Source: a virus. Taken from it: 64,000 bases of DNA. The position numbers were made by a program, and so were the translations under genes. This document shows, in pieces, positions 14,731 through 22,956 of this stretch. Where the stretch lies: positions 43,116 to 107,115 of the IMG/VR virus record IMGVR_UViG_3300022935_000010; one strand, 5' to 3'. Positions within the stretch are counted from its first letter, which is position 1; every line of letters starts with the position of its first letter. Under the pieces are notes generated by a model, which was given only the letters and a program-made list of their open reading frames with translations, searched no databases and was not told the origin of the DNA.

Positions 14731-15663
14731 ATGTGTAAGGCAGTTAAGTTATATTTCTTGAGTTTTTGTAGACAAGGTCCACCCTACGATTCGGGTAAAG
14801 ACCTCACTAGTAACGTGGATAATATAAAAGCTCTACTTGGTGGTTTCTTTGACGATGTAATTATTTACTCCCCAGCTTCTCTTAAAGAGTGTGAGGGTAG
14901 CGATGGATTTTGTGAGTTCCACGATGGTGATTTTCCACTTAACGCCGGTTTGAATGCAAATGGATGCGGGGATTTTAAATCTTTCATTATAGATAAAACT
15001 CTCGGTGAGATTGATGATGGTGATATTCTGGTTTACCATGATTGCAATTTTGCTAAATATCCACAATACTGGCAAACAGATTGGGAAAACCTACACGATA
15101 TTGTAAATTTCTTACTTTCTGAAAATGGTTCGGATTTTTTTATACCCTTTGAGCATGAGGCATTTGGCAAAAAACCTACAGTTTCTCTTCACGGAAAAAG
15201 ATATACTACAAATAAAATCATAACAAATTCTACTGAGGCTGAGATTGTTTCCAGATGCTATGAGATCGCTTCCAGTAGGATGATAATAAGGAATTCTGAA
15301 TCCTCTCGTGCTTTCTTTGGTGATTATAAAAGGCTGTGTAGCCAAAAGGATCTACTAACAAAATATCCAAATCCAAATCCATATCCGGAATTTACCCATA
15401 GCTGCCCAGAGCAACATGTGTTAAATTGTTTAATTTACAAGTACATTTTAGACGGTAAGCTTGATAAGCATTTTCCTAGGTATTCATTTCCCAACGGGAG
15501 ACTTTCAATCCATTCTGGAGTTGAATATAGAATAAACGAGGAACTGTCGAAATATATGAAGGTTAAGACCATAAAAGAATTTGAAAAAAGGAACAACAAT
15601 GTCGGGGAAAATAAAGATATTCGAGGGACCAAGGAATTCGGGGAAGACATTTTTAGCACGTAG
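14731..15663 (+). CDS. Putative glycosyltransferase (GT-A-like)
   Basis: 310 aa. The segment DDGDILVYHDCNFAKYP (about 97-113) resembles the strand and metal-binding motif of GT-A enzymes, with H-D-C-N in place of D-x-D. The protein is Cys-rich, with at least nine Cys. The last 20 residues overlap the next gene by 65 bp in another frame. Unlike most genes here, it has a Shine-Dalgarno-like AAAGGTG 7 bases before the ATG. It opens a three-gene enzyme island between head-protein genes. Sugar donor and acceptor are unknown; virion protein or host surface are possibilities. Confidence 0.45.
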   Translation: MCKAVKLYFLSFCRQGPPYDSGKDLTSNVDNIKALLGGFFDDVIIYSPASLKECEGSDGFCEFHDGDFPLNAGLNANGCGDFKSFIIDKTLGEIDDGDILVYHDCNFAKYPQYWQTDWENLHDIVNFLLSENGSDFFIPFEHEAFGKKPTVSLHGKRYTTNKIITNSTEAEIVSRCYEIASSRMIIRNSESSRAFFGDYKRLCSQKDLLTKYPNPNPYPEFTHSCPEQHVLNCLIYKYILDGKLDKHFPRYSFPNGRLSIHSGVEYRINEELSKYMKVKTIKEFEKRNNNVGENKDIRGTKEFGEDIFST

Positions 15664-16147
15664 GTATTCTGAGATCCACAGTCTTCCTATTTATCAGTTT
15701 GACTTCGTTGGGTGGTTCAATAAGTTAGAATTTGATAATGGCTCCCGAGAGACCCACTCATTTGCGCTTGGTAAGGAACTGATGCTGCTCCAGCTTTCGA
15801 GGGATAAACTACTTCCTACCTTTATACTCGATCGGGGTATAATTACTGTGCTTTCCTGGGGAATATTATCAGGAAGGATAACGGAAGAATTTGCTCTAAA
15901 TCAGCTTAAAATGATTGCTGGAGAGGGTTTGCTTAAAAACTGTGAAATCTATTTCGTAACTGGAGATAATCCAGACAAGTCCCCTAGAAATAAGGACAAT
16001 TGGGATTTTACTGAGGAAGACAACAAGGAACTAGAGATAGTTGAAAATTTGATAGGTTATATTCAAAATCAACCTTACAATGTTTATACCCAACGTATTT
16101 TTAATAGCTTCAGTGATAAAACGATAAACGATTTAAAACATATTTAG
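15599..16147 (+). CDS. P-loop nucleotide kinase-like protein
   Basis: 182 aa from ATG 15599 (the TTG at 15581 is less likely; AAAAAAGGAACA precedes the ATG). Walker A is GPRNSGKTF near residue 9, and FILDRGIITVLSWG near 75-88 resembles the D-R motif of thymidylate-kinase-type enzymes. A K-D-x-W-D segment follows near 130. The size suits deoxynucleoside monophosphate kinases, and phage members may supply dNTP precursors or phosphorylate another small molecule. It sits inside the end of the glycosyltransferase-like gene, and its stop directly abuts the next ATG (TAGATG), so the three genes are likely co-translated. Confidence 0.6.
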   Translation: MSGKIKIFEGPRNSGKTFLARRYSEIHSLPIYQFDFVGWFNKLEFDNGSRETHSFALGKELMLLQLSRDKLLPTFILDRGIITVLSWGILSGRITEEFALNQLKMIAGEGLLKNCEIYFVTGDNPDKSPRNKDNWDFTEEDNKELEIVENLIGYIQNQPYNVYTQRIFNSFSDKTINDLKHI

Positions 16148-17551
16148 ATGTGTGGAATAATAATTACGAAAACTCCAGGTGAGGATGTTTTAGACTCTAT
16201 TAAACATAGGGGGATTGAGAAAACTGTGGTTGTGAAAAACGGACTCAGTATTTGTCACCACAGGCTCCCAATTCAAACATCTGATGGTGATAATTGGAAT
16301 CAGCCTATAGAGGTAGCAGACGGCATTTATTTGCTGTTTAATGGTGAGATATTTAACTATGACACAGTAAGGTTTGATTCTGATATAGAATATCTAACCA
16401 ACTTATTTAGAAGATACCGAGGCGGGAGTTTTGAGATGTTCTGCTCTCTTTTTATTCCTATTATACAAACTTGGGATGGATTTTGGGCAATTACAATCTA
16501 TGATTCTTCAACCAACGATATAATTGCATTTACGGATCCTTTGGGTAGAAAATGTCTTTATTACAATTCACTTGGTGAAATTGCATCCGAGATTAAGCCT
16601 TTGGTTTATGAGAATTCCCAGATCGATGAATCTTTTATTAGTACTGTGAGAAAGTGGGGGTACAACACCGATGAAAGAACACCATACAGCGACATTAAAA
16701 GGATCCTACCGAACAACATTTATCACTTTAATTTAGATAAAACTCCTGAGTTTAAAAATGTTTATCAAACTTACTATAAGGGTTTTGACTACCCAATTCA
16801 AGAATTGGTTGGTAAAGATTATGATGCCCATATGGAATGGCTTTGGTCTAAAATGTTCGAGTCTGTTAGGAATAGATTGATCTCTAAAGATTATCCGATT
16901 TCACTTCTAATCTCAGGGGGGCTTGATTCTTCAATTATTGCATCAATTCTCAATGAGCTTGGTGCTGATGTTAGGTGGTTTAGTATTGAGAATGGCGAGA
17001 AGGAGTTTGTTGACATTCTCGCTTCAAAGCTCGGTAAAGAGGTTTCCTTTTTGGACTATTCAATGGATGAATCTATGAATGAAAAAATCTACAAGAAGTG
17101 GAACGAATCACCGATAGATCTGGGTTCTGTAATACCGCAATACCACTTATTTGATGCGGTAAAAAGATTTGGTGGATATCGTATAGTTCTTTCTGGTGAT
17201 GGTGCTGATGAGCTATTTGGAGGGTATAAAAGAATACACGAATATGATTCTCAAAAGTCAGATGTTTTTGATGAGCTTTCATACTACCACTTGCCTAGGC
17301 TTGATAAAATGTCTATGGCGCATACACTTGAGTTAAGAAGCCCATTTTTAAATCTTGATCTAGTAAGGTTTGCTTTACATCTTCCCCTTGAATGGAGAAA
17401 GGACAAAAAAATTCTTAAGGACACTTTTGCACCGTTACTCCCCGATGAGATTATTAATCGTAAGAAGGCACCACTAAAAAATCCGAAGATAAAGGAGGAT
17501 AAAATTGCATATAGATATAAAGCAGTTGATCTTTTTCTAGGTAATAGATAA
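16148..17551 (+). CDS. Asparagine synthase-like, glutamine-dependent amidotransferase
   Basis: 467 aa. The N-terminal class II glutaminase has nucleophile Cys2 (MCGIII), KHRG at 19-22, HRLPIQ and FNGEIFN at 64-70. The C-terminal synthetase has the PP-loop SGGLDSS (256-262) and SGDGADELFGGY near 346-357, then LELRSPFL and RKKAPLK. All usual ATP- and glutamine-site residues appear present, so it should be active. It is shorter than bacterial AsnB (about 550 aa), mainly at the C-terminus. The substrate need not be aspartate; enzymes of this family also amidate other carboxylates. The context with a kinase-like and a glycosyltransferase-like gene hints at a small modification pathway. Confidence 0.85.
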   Translation: MCGIIITKTPGEDVLDSIKHRGIEKTVVVKNGLSICHHRLPIQTSDGDNWNQPIEVADGIYLLFNGEIFNYDTVRFDSDIEYLTNLFRRYRGGSFEMFCSLFIPIIQTWDGFWAITIYDSSTNDIIAFTDPLGRKCLYYNSLGEIASEIKPLVYENSQIDESFISTVRKWGYNTDERTPYSDIKRILPNNIYHFNLDKTPEFKNVYQTYYKGFDYPIQELVGKDYDAHMEWLWSKMFESVRNRLISKDYPISLLISGGLDSSIIASILNELGADVRWFSIENGEKEFVDILASKLGKEVSFLDYSMDESMNEKIYKKWNESPIDLGSVIPQYHLFDAVKRFGGYRIVLSGDGADELFGGYKRIHEYDSQKSDVFDELSYYHLPRLDKMSMAHTLELRSPFLNLDLVRFALHLPLEWRKDKKILKDTFAPLLPDEIINRKKAPLKNPKIKEDKIAYRYKAVDLFLGNR

Positions 17552-17566
17552 ATTACTTCTTGGAGC

Positions 17567-17577
17567 GATATATAAAG
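17567..17577 (+). promoter_or_regulatory. Putative late promoter element GATATATAAAG
   Basis: In the 40-bp gap before the 17592 gene, 25 bp upstream of its ATG. It is the same eleven bases as at 2557 and 6131. Confidence 0.55.
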
Positions 17578-17591
17578 AAAAAATCTCCAAA

Positions 17592-18272
17592 ATGGCTAAT
17601 AATATTAAATCCTTTGAGGATTTTAAATCTGATATAGCTCAGGAAGTAAACGAGAGCTGGTTCTCTGATATACTTGGGTATGCTGGAGGTGCATTTAGCG
17701 ATGTTCTAAAAGGTAAAGCATCTGCTTACCTTATGAGTTTCTTTGGTATTGGTGAGCAATCTATATTTAGTAAACTTGTACAGAACTTTGTAGAACAAAT
17801 TCCAATTGCAGATTTAACCAAAATTATATTTGCTGGTAAGGCAAATTCTGCTTACCTTGCTCCAAAAATGGCTGACGCAACTATAGAATTCCTTTCTGAG
17901 AAAGGTCTAGACGGGATAGCAGAGGATCTCCATATAGAGCCTTCTGGATGGATTTACAGGACATTATCAGAGATAATAAGCAACCAAGCAAGAAGGGAAA
18001 ATTTCAGGGAATCCTTGGTTAAATTTTACTTGCAAGCATTTAATGGATTTGAAAGTCCTGATGTCGAGGAATTTAAAAGTTCTTTATCTTCCATGGATAA
18101 AAGAAGTCTGGAAAGGGGTCTAGAGGATGCTTCCAGAAGATCTGGTGCTGATTTAGATGTGGCATCTAGCGAAGCTGGAAGGGATATGGTTACTGACTTT
18201 TTATCTGGATTAGCTGGTGATGGTCAATCAATGCAATCTCTCGGATTAAGTACTGGGGGAACAATACAATAA
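17592..18272 (+). CDS. Putative internal head protein with clear targeting-like motif
   Basis: 226 aa, unrecognised. The N-terminus, NNIKSFEDFKSDIAQEVNES, is the clearest example of the motif in this window: K-S-F-x-x-F, then V-N-E|S at about 19-22. A Gly/Ala/Phe-rich region follows (SDILGYAGGAFSDVLKG), then a moderately hydrophobic helical body and a Ser/Asp-rich C-terminus. It returns to the head-protein style after the enzyme island. Probably packaged in the prohead and trimmed (inference). Confidence 0.6.
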   Translation: MANNIKSFEDFKSDIAQEVNESWFSDILGYAGGAFSDVLKGKASAYLMSFFGIGEQSIFSKLVQNFVEQIPIADLTKIIFAGKANSAYLAPKMADATIEFLSEKGLDGIAEDLHIEPSGWIYRTLSEIISNQARRENFRESLVKFYLQAFNGFESPDVEEFKSSLSSMDKRSLERGLEDASRRSGADLDVASSEAGRDMVTDFLSGLAGDGQSMQSLGLSTGGTIQ

Positions 18273-18285
18273 AAATACTAATATC

Positions 18286-18651
18286 ATGAATATAAATGAC
18301 GTAGCAAAGAGAGAGGTTTTAGACTTTGATCAATTTAAGAAAAAGGTACACGACGAAACATACAAACCATTCGCTGCTGAAAATCAAGAAGGTGGTGAAG
18401 GAAAGACTGGACTACATAGGATAAAAAGAGAGCCTGCTTACGATTGGGTTGGCTATGCTGATGCAGTATTTAGCCCAGAAAAAGCGGGAATCGAGGTTCC
18501 TGGATATAATGCTGATGGTGACAGAGAGTACAACATTGCAAATGCTGGTCCTTCTATAGTAAATGCCCCAAATTCTTCTATCTCTGGATTGGGAGAATCT
18601 GAAACACCAGTTAATGAATCGTTTTCAATTAAGAGGTTAGAAGATTTCTAA
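18286..18651 (+). CDS. Small putative head-module protein
   Basis: 121 aa, unrecognised. The N-terminus REVLDFDQFKKKVHDETY matches the V-L-x-F-x-x-F pattern also seen at 2587 and in the middle of the 3397 product. The C-terminus ends PVNESFSIKRLEDF, a second N-E-S site with a mirror-like F...F tail. The centre is polar and probably disordered. It is last in its operon, before a perfect terminator. Confidence 0.55.
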   Translation: MNINDVAKREVLDFDQFKKKVHDETYKPFAAENQEGGEGKTGLHRIKREPAYDWVGYADAVFSPEKAGIEVPGYNADGDREYNIANAGPSIVNAPNSSISGLGESETPVNESFSIKRLEDF

Positions 18652-18678
18652 CATAACCGGTTTTGATAAATCTTATAA

Positions 18679-18709
18679 GACAAGTTTCACCCGAAACTTG
18701 TCTTTTTTT
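18679..18709 (+). terminator. Perfect rho-independent terminator
   Basis: GACAAGTTTC (18679-18688), loop ACCC, GAAACTTGTC (18693-18702), then seven Ts. It is a ten-base perfect stem, 27 bp after the 18286 gene. Confidence 0.92.
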
Positions 18710-18745
18710 ATGTAATATAAAAAAAACAAAGATCCGGATCTCACA

Positions 18746-19414
18746 ATGAATATTAAATTAGTTCACATACTGACAGAGCCCGAAACAAGAAGAGAGCAAG
18801 CTTCAATAAACTCCTTATCTCCACTTGGAGAAATGTGCTTAACTTATCAACAACAGGTTAATGAGAGATACAAGGGTGAAGCATGGAAGGAAGTTCCTGC
18901 TCTTTCCCAATCCCCTGCTACAAACCATGGACCTGGACACTATGGTGCTTTCCAATCCTTCAAGAAAGCAATGTTAGAGAATTTCTCGGATGATTTGGAT
19001 GCTTTGGTTTTATGCGAGTGCGATTGTGTTCTTGAATGCTCCCACGAAGACTTTATGAATAAGCTGAAGAGGGGTATTGATTTCTGTAATAGGAATGACC
19101 TTAAATACCTTTCTCTGGGTTCCAGATTTGTTAACGGTGTTTTACAGTCCCCAGAGATCGATTCTGATGATGAATACAAAGACTTTTATGTTACCAATAA
19201 GGTGATCTTGGCTCACTGTATTGTTCTCCCCGCATCTTCTAGGGATCTTATCCTAGGTGCCCTTGATAAATTCAGTTGGGATAGTCCGGACATCTGGTTT
19301 AATGAAGCTTTGTGGAAGTCTGGTATAAATAGATTTGGTATTGTAAAAGAAAGGCTTGCTAGACAGCACGAGGGCATCTCGCTTATAGATAATGTCTGGA
19401 AGGAGTCTCAGTAA
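18746..19414 (+). CDS. Putative glycosyltransferase (GT-A-like)
   Basis: 222 aa. HYGAFQSFKKAML near 65-78 followed by LDALVLCECDCVL near 83-95 resembles the layout of GT25- or GT2-like enzymes, where a helix precedes a strand ending in a D-x-D-type acidic motif (here E-C-D). A DSPDIWFNEALW segment near 180 is also typical in style. The first copy in its own transcription unit follows a terminator; TAATATAAAA at about 18713 may serve as a weak promoter. It converges tail-to-tail with the minus-strand gene, stop against stop. Confidence 0.5.
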   Translation: MNIKLVHILTEPETRREQASINSLSPLGEMCLTYQQQVNERYKGEAWKEVPALSQSPATNHGPGHYGAFQSFKKAMLENFSDDLDALVLCECDCVLECSHEDFMNKLKRGIDFCNRNDLKYLSLGSRFVNGVLQSPEIDSDDEYKDFYVTNKVILAHCIVLPASSRDLILGALDKFSWDSPDIWFNEALWKSGINRFGIVKERLARQHEGISLIDNVWKESQ

Positions 19415-20143
19415 TTACCTTCTTTCCCTCTCTTCCTTACTTACCTCTCTTATGAATAGCTCCTTTGCTATCTTTAATGTTACTGAATCCTCAGTAAAAT
19501 CTTCGTATATCTCCATCACATTAACTGCAGGATCAATGTGTCTATCTAGATCCATTGCTTCTAATATTTCGTTAACTATGAATTCATAGGACATTGAAAA
19601 ATAACTGTTCCTTAGGAAAACCCTTTTCATTAATGTTCCTTGTGGTCCACTGTTATTCTTTCCGTTTTGCCACCAGTAAGCGATTATATTGTCTGTTGCC
19701 ATGTTTCTAAAGATCAGTATACCACTATCTTTGTTTTTTACATCCCCAAATTTCCCTAGAGAAAATGCTTTGATCCTGCTTTCGATGTTCTTCCAGAGTT
19801 CCATACCGAGGTCTGCATATTTATAGAGGATGTTAAGTGACATCTCTATGATTTTGAAAATTTCTTCGTTCTCAAAATCCTCTATTTCAGAATTTTCGTA
19901 ATACTCAACCAGTTTTTTAATATTTAATGGTAGATCTTCTGGTATCTGATTAAATTCGTTTTCAATCCAGACTTTAATTGAAGTGATTTCCTTGATCATT
20001 GAGAATATTCTCTTTATGGGATAATAAATATCCTCCTCTGCAATGTCCTTGTTTACAGTGGATAGAAAATCTAATAAAACGTATTGTTTGTATTCTTGAT
20101 CGATTGGATGTTCGATGAACCATGTGGGTTTAATATCTTTCAT
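19415..20143 (-). CDS. Unknown helical protein
   Basis: 242 aa, not recognised. It is acidic and helical, with aromatic residues. A W-W-Q-N-G-K stretch lies near residue 158, after LIFRNMATDNIIAY. The start ATG (20143) is preceded by an A/T-rich leader and a promoter-like element at 20182-20170. It is one of only three minus-strand genes here, so it may be expressed at a different time from the structural genes. There is no sign of decay. Confidence 0.6.
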   Translation of the reverse strand: MKDIKPTWFIEHPIDQEYKQYVLLDFLSTVNKDIAEEDIYYPIKRIFSMIKEITSIKVWIENEFNQIPEDLPLNIKKLVEYYENSEIEDFENEEIFKIIEMSLNILYKYADLGMELWKNIESRIKAFSLGKFGDVKNKDSGILIFRNMATDNIIAYWWQNGKNNSGPQGTLMKRVFLRNSYFSMSYEFIVNEILEAMDLDRHIDPAVNVMEIYEDFTEDSVTLKIAKELFIREVSKEERERR

Positions 20144-20169
20144 GGTAAAGAAGAATTATGTTTGATATT

Positions 20170-20182
20170 CTATATATTATCC
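20170..20182 (-). promoter_or_regulatory. Putative promoter element on the minus strand (GGATAATATATAG)
   Basis: A variant of the recurring motif, 27 bp from the start of the minus-strand gene. It abuts a near-palindrome centred on CCCCGGGG (20181-20188) that lies between the divergent genes. Confidence 0.35.
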
Positions 20183-20226
20183 CCGGGGTATACTTCTGGA
20201 CTTTTAAAGAACCCATTTTAGGTTGT

Positions 20227-20236
20227 GATATATAAT
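20227..20236 (+). promoter_or_regulatory. Putative late promoter element GATATATAAT
   Basis: 32 bp before the first gene of the long hub and tube operon. It is the only matching element until 33655, so it would serve roughly 13 kb. Confidence 0.55.
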
Positions 20237-20258
20237 ACATAAAAATAGTGGTCCCATC

Positions 20259-20696
20259 ATGCCAAGAATAGACGATTATATTTCATTCAGCTCCAATAAG
20301 AAAAACAACGTTTCTAGCGAGTTTATTTTTTCAAAAGAACTGGGCTTGTTAGACGTTGAGGTTGTTAATAGGCCTCCTGAGATTTCTGATGTTGATTCGT
20401 TAGAATGTGAAATTGAATACAAGGTTGGCATAGAAAGAAGAAAAGATGGGATACAGGACCTGAACTTTTCTATAGAGGAAATAGAACTTGAAATTAAAGT
20501 CGACGATTATCCAAACGAACAGAAGGAATTTGAATTTGATATAGTACCAGATGTAAACATCGCTATTCCTTCCATTGTAATCCAGAAGGGGTCGAGATTA
20601 GTCCCAACAGATCCTTCTTTTGCAAGAATTGATATGAGAAAGTCGATGAATCCCAAAGACTTCAGAATCCAAATACTCTTTGGAACCAATGAATAA
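20259..20696 (+). CDS. Unknown acidic protein
   Basis: 145 aa, not recognised. Mostly beta-strand-like with alternating charged and hydrophobic residues (EIELEIKVDDYP, EFEFDIVPDVNI). The start is a distinct ATG with an A-rich stretch upstream. It overlaps the next gene by eight bases. First gene in the tail operon; a small baseplate or assembly protein is possible. Confidence 0.55.
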   Translation: MPRIDDYISFSSNKKNNVSSEFIFSKELGLLDVEVVNRPPEISDVDSLECEIEYKVGIERRKDGIQDLNFSIEEIELEIKVDDYPNEQKEFEFDIVPDVNIAIPSIVIQKGSRLVPTDPSFARIDMRKSMNPKDFRIQILFGTNE

Positions 20697-21606
20697 AGCA
20701 CTTAAATTTGGCCAGTTTGGGAGAATTTTTGAATCTCGGGGGATATCTAAAAAGGATGTTGGACTAATTGGTCCAAATATGTCTGGCGAAATAAAGCTTA
20801 GAATACCTAATCCTGGTATCACATTAAAGAGAATAGACGATGGTGATAACTTTACTTTTCAAATGGGTGAGAAGTCTTGTTCGGTGCCTAAAAAATATGT
20901 AGGTCTCACCACTCAACCTGGGTATGACATTATTTCCTTTGATACTAATATGAACTGGTTCAGGGAAGACGATAATGGTGAAAAAATTTCGGATATCATA
21001 GAGGAATATGTTTCTTCTCAGTATAAAGAACTTTCAAAGGTTGCTAATCAACTTGAGGATGATGCTAATATGATTTTAGATATTTTGGGTATTAAGGAGG
21101 ATGTAAAAACATTTAATTCTAATTCACCCTTACAAATGGACGGGCAAATTTCAAATGGGATGGAATTTGAAATTGAAAAGGAGAAACCGGAAGACTTATT
21201 TAAGAAGATCTTTATTTATAAAACTACTGATGAGATACATCCTTTGATTTCTATAAAAAGAAAAGGCGGCAGATTTAATTGTGTTTATAGAACTCCAAAG
21301 GGAAATTTTGAATGTAAACATGATTCTATTAAGGGAATGCTTGATAACCCAGTTGATAAGTATTTGCTCTCTGTGTGTAACGGAGGAGACAATAATAAAA
21401 ATCAAAGGGATCTCGTGGACCACCTCATGAAGCTTTTTAAGTATCATTCCTGGGATAAATCCTCTTCACCAAAGAAGGATGATAAGCATCTTGATGAAAG
21501 GAGGGAGATTAAAAAGGTAATGAACATTCTTAAAAATACTATTCCTGAACAGCACATTGAGGAAATGTATTCTGATGCTAGATCCAAATTTCTGGGTAAT
21601 TCATAG
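20689..21606 (+). CDS. Unknown protein with head-targeting-like start
   Basis: 305 aa from ATG 20689, which overlaps the previous stop (an upstream TTG at 20680 is less likely). The N-terminus MNKALKFGQFGRIFESRG fits the K-F-x-x-F...E-S pattern of the head-module proteins. The middle is mixed alpha/beta with an acidic helical region (110-150). The C-terminus is helical and Lys-rich. No family recognised. It may be another packaged protein although it lies in the tail operon. A 119-bp gap follows (21607-21725) in which no gene or clear signal was seen. Confidence 0.55.
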   Translation: MNKALKFGQFGRIFESRGISKKDVGLIGPNMSGEIKLRIPNPGITLKRIDDGDNFTFQMGEKSCSVPKKYVGLTTQPGYDIISFDTNMNWFREDDNGEKISDIIEEYVSSQYKELSKVANQLEDDANMILDILGIKEDVKTFNSNSPLQMDGQISNGMEFEIEKEKPEDLFKKIFIYKTTDEIHPLISIKRKGGRFNCVYRTPKGNFECKHDSIKGMLDNPVDKYLLSVCNGGDNNKNQRDLVDHLMKLFKYHSWDKSSSPKKDDKHLDERREIKKVMNILKNTIPEQHIEEMYSDARSKFLGNS

Positions 21607-21725
21607 AACCCGGAACACTTTTGTACATTTTCCATATAATTTTTAAATCTAGCAATGCTGCCCAGTGAATTGTTTTTACACATACCTTTTCGATTTTCGA
21701 TTAACCTCTTAATGATTGAAAGTAA

Positions 21726-22391
21726 ATGGGATGGCTGAGCCGAATATTTAAGAAGAAAAAAAAGATGGATCTAAAGGAAAAAACTTTACCTGAGATTAAA
21801 GAAGAACTCTCCAAGGTCGATTTTCAATGGATTAAGGGAGACAAGATGGGCAACATCGAAAAATTTGATGGTGTCACAACGGACGAATCCACTGGGATGA
21901 CCTTTATTGATTTTAAAGGAGGAGGAAGAATTAACCTGGAGCTTTTGGAAGAATATCTTGAATCCTTTCCTGCTTCAAAGGTCGACTTTGGTGATACACA
22001 AATTTCTCCTGACGTTCCGGTAAATCCGTTGCCAAAAGATGTTCAGACACAGCCTGCTGCTTCTAAGAGAAATACAGTTTCTTCGGTAGCACTTGAAGAA
22101 TCTCCGATATATAAGCTACTTAAGCAGCAAAAGGAGAATTGGGTAAATGTGAATATTTCCCTAAAATTAAATCTCCCGCCAAAGAGTCTTTATAATGTTC
22201 TTATAAGTTCTTTTGATGGTGCAAACGAGGAAATAATAAATTATGTTACCGAGGGTATTGATATTGAGGATATTAGGTCTGCTTTAGCAGAATCTATTAC
22301 CAGCTATTATGATGCTTCTCAAAAGTCAACAAGTCAAAGAGTTAAGAACAAGAAAGAAGAAAACAAACCGGTAGAGGATGGAAACGAATAA
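21726..22391 (+). CDS. Unknown protein with basic amphipathic N-terminus
   Basis: 221 aa. It starts MGWLSRIFKKKKKMDLKEK, a short amphipathic basic helix that could bind membrane or nucleic acid. A beta-rich domain (to about 90), a polar linker rich in Pro, Gln and Ser, and a helical C-terminal domain (125-200) with an acidic/basic tail follow. Not recognised. It overlaps the Nudix gene by 14 bp. Position before the hub genes suggests a baseplate assembly role, but nothing in the sequence proves it. Confidence 0.55.
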   Translation: MGWLSRIFKKKKKMDLKEKTLPEIKEELSKVDFQWIKGDKMGNIEKFDGVTTDESTGMTFIDFKGGGRINLELLEEYLESFPASKVDFGDTQISPDVPVNPLPKDVQTQPAASKRNTVSSVALEESPIYKLLKQQKENWVNVNISLKLNLPPKSLYNVLISSFDGANEEIINYVTEGIDIEDIRSALAESITSYYDASQKSTSQRVKNKKEENKPVEDGNE

Positions 22392-22956
22392 AGTCTTATA
22401 CGAAACACCTGGCCTAAATTTAGTCGAAAGGGATGGTAGAATTGGTGTAGTCCCAACATTTATGAATGTTGTTGTAATGCCATTTATATCTGATGAGCAA
22501 GGACTCCCTTTGGCAATTGGTGTTTTAAAGGAGCCAAATCCTTTTAGAGAAGGTGGTATGACAGTGTCTCTTATCACAGGAACAAGTGACGACGAGGATC
22601 CTGATCTATTAACTACAGCAAAAAGAGAACTTATGGAAGAAAGTGGATTCCAAGCGGATGAAAATGAAAGGTGGTACTATCTTGGTTCCGTTACGTCATC
22701 TAAGTTTGTCGACCATGAACAACCTTGCTTTGCAGTAGATGTCACTGGTTTACAAAAGGGTGAAGCAACAACAGACGGTAGTCCAGAAGAGCAGGAGATG
22801 GAATTTAAGTTTATTCCCGCTAATGATGTGGTAAAAGCTAAAGACATTTTCATCCCCGGTCTTTTTCTAAAGTTGTTTAAATATGTTCTTGGTATTGATA
22901 TACAAGGATCTACCGAGGAATCTAAAGAGGATGCGTTTAAATTTTCAGCAGAATGA
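22378..22956 (+). CDS. Nudix hydrolase
   Basis: 192 aa. TTAKRELMEESGF (about 79-91) is the core of the Nudix box, R-E-x-x-E-E-x-G, whose glutamates bind the metal. The preceding G-T-S-D-D-E-D-P segment departs from the usual G-x5-E spacing by an extra residue or two. Such enzymes hydrolyse nucleoside diphosphates linked to another group (ADP-ribose, NAD-like compounds, Nudix caps). It is embedded in a tail operon, overlapping genes on both sides (14 and 4 bp), an unusual place for a metabolic enzyme. The beta strand VVVMPF before the box and the acidic C-terminus are normal for the fold. Confidence 0.8.
   Translation: METNKVLYETPGLNLVERDGRIGVVPTFMNVVVMPFISDEQGLPLAIGVLKEPNPFREGGMTVSLITGTSDDEDPDLLTTAKRELMEESGFQADENERWYYLGSVTSSKFVDHEQPCFAVDVTGLQKGEATTDGSPEEQEMEFKFIPANDVVKAKDIFIPGLFLKLFKYVLGIDIQGSTEESKEDAFKFSAE

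Noticed and set aside
22106-22115. GATATATAAG inside the 21726 gene
   Set aside because: Encodes IYKL in frame and no gene start follows within 250 bp; probably chance.
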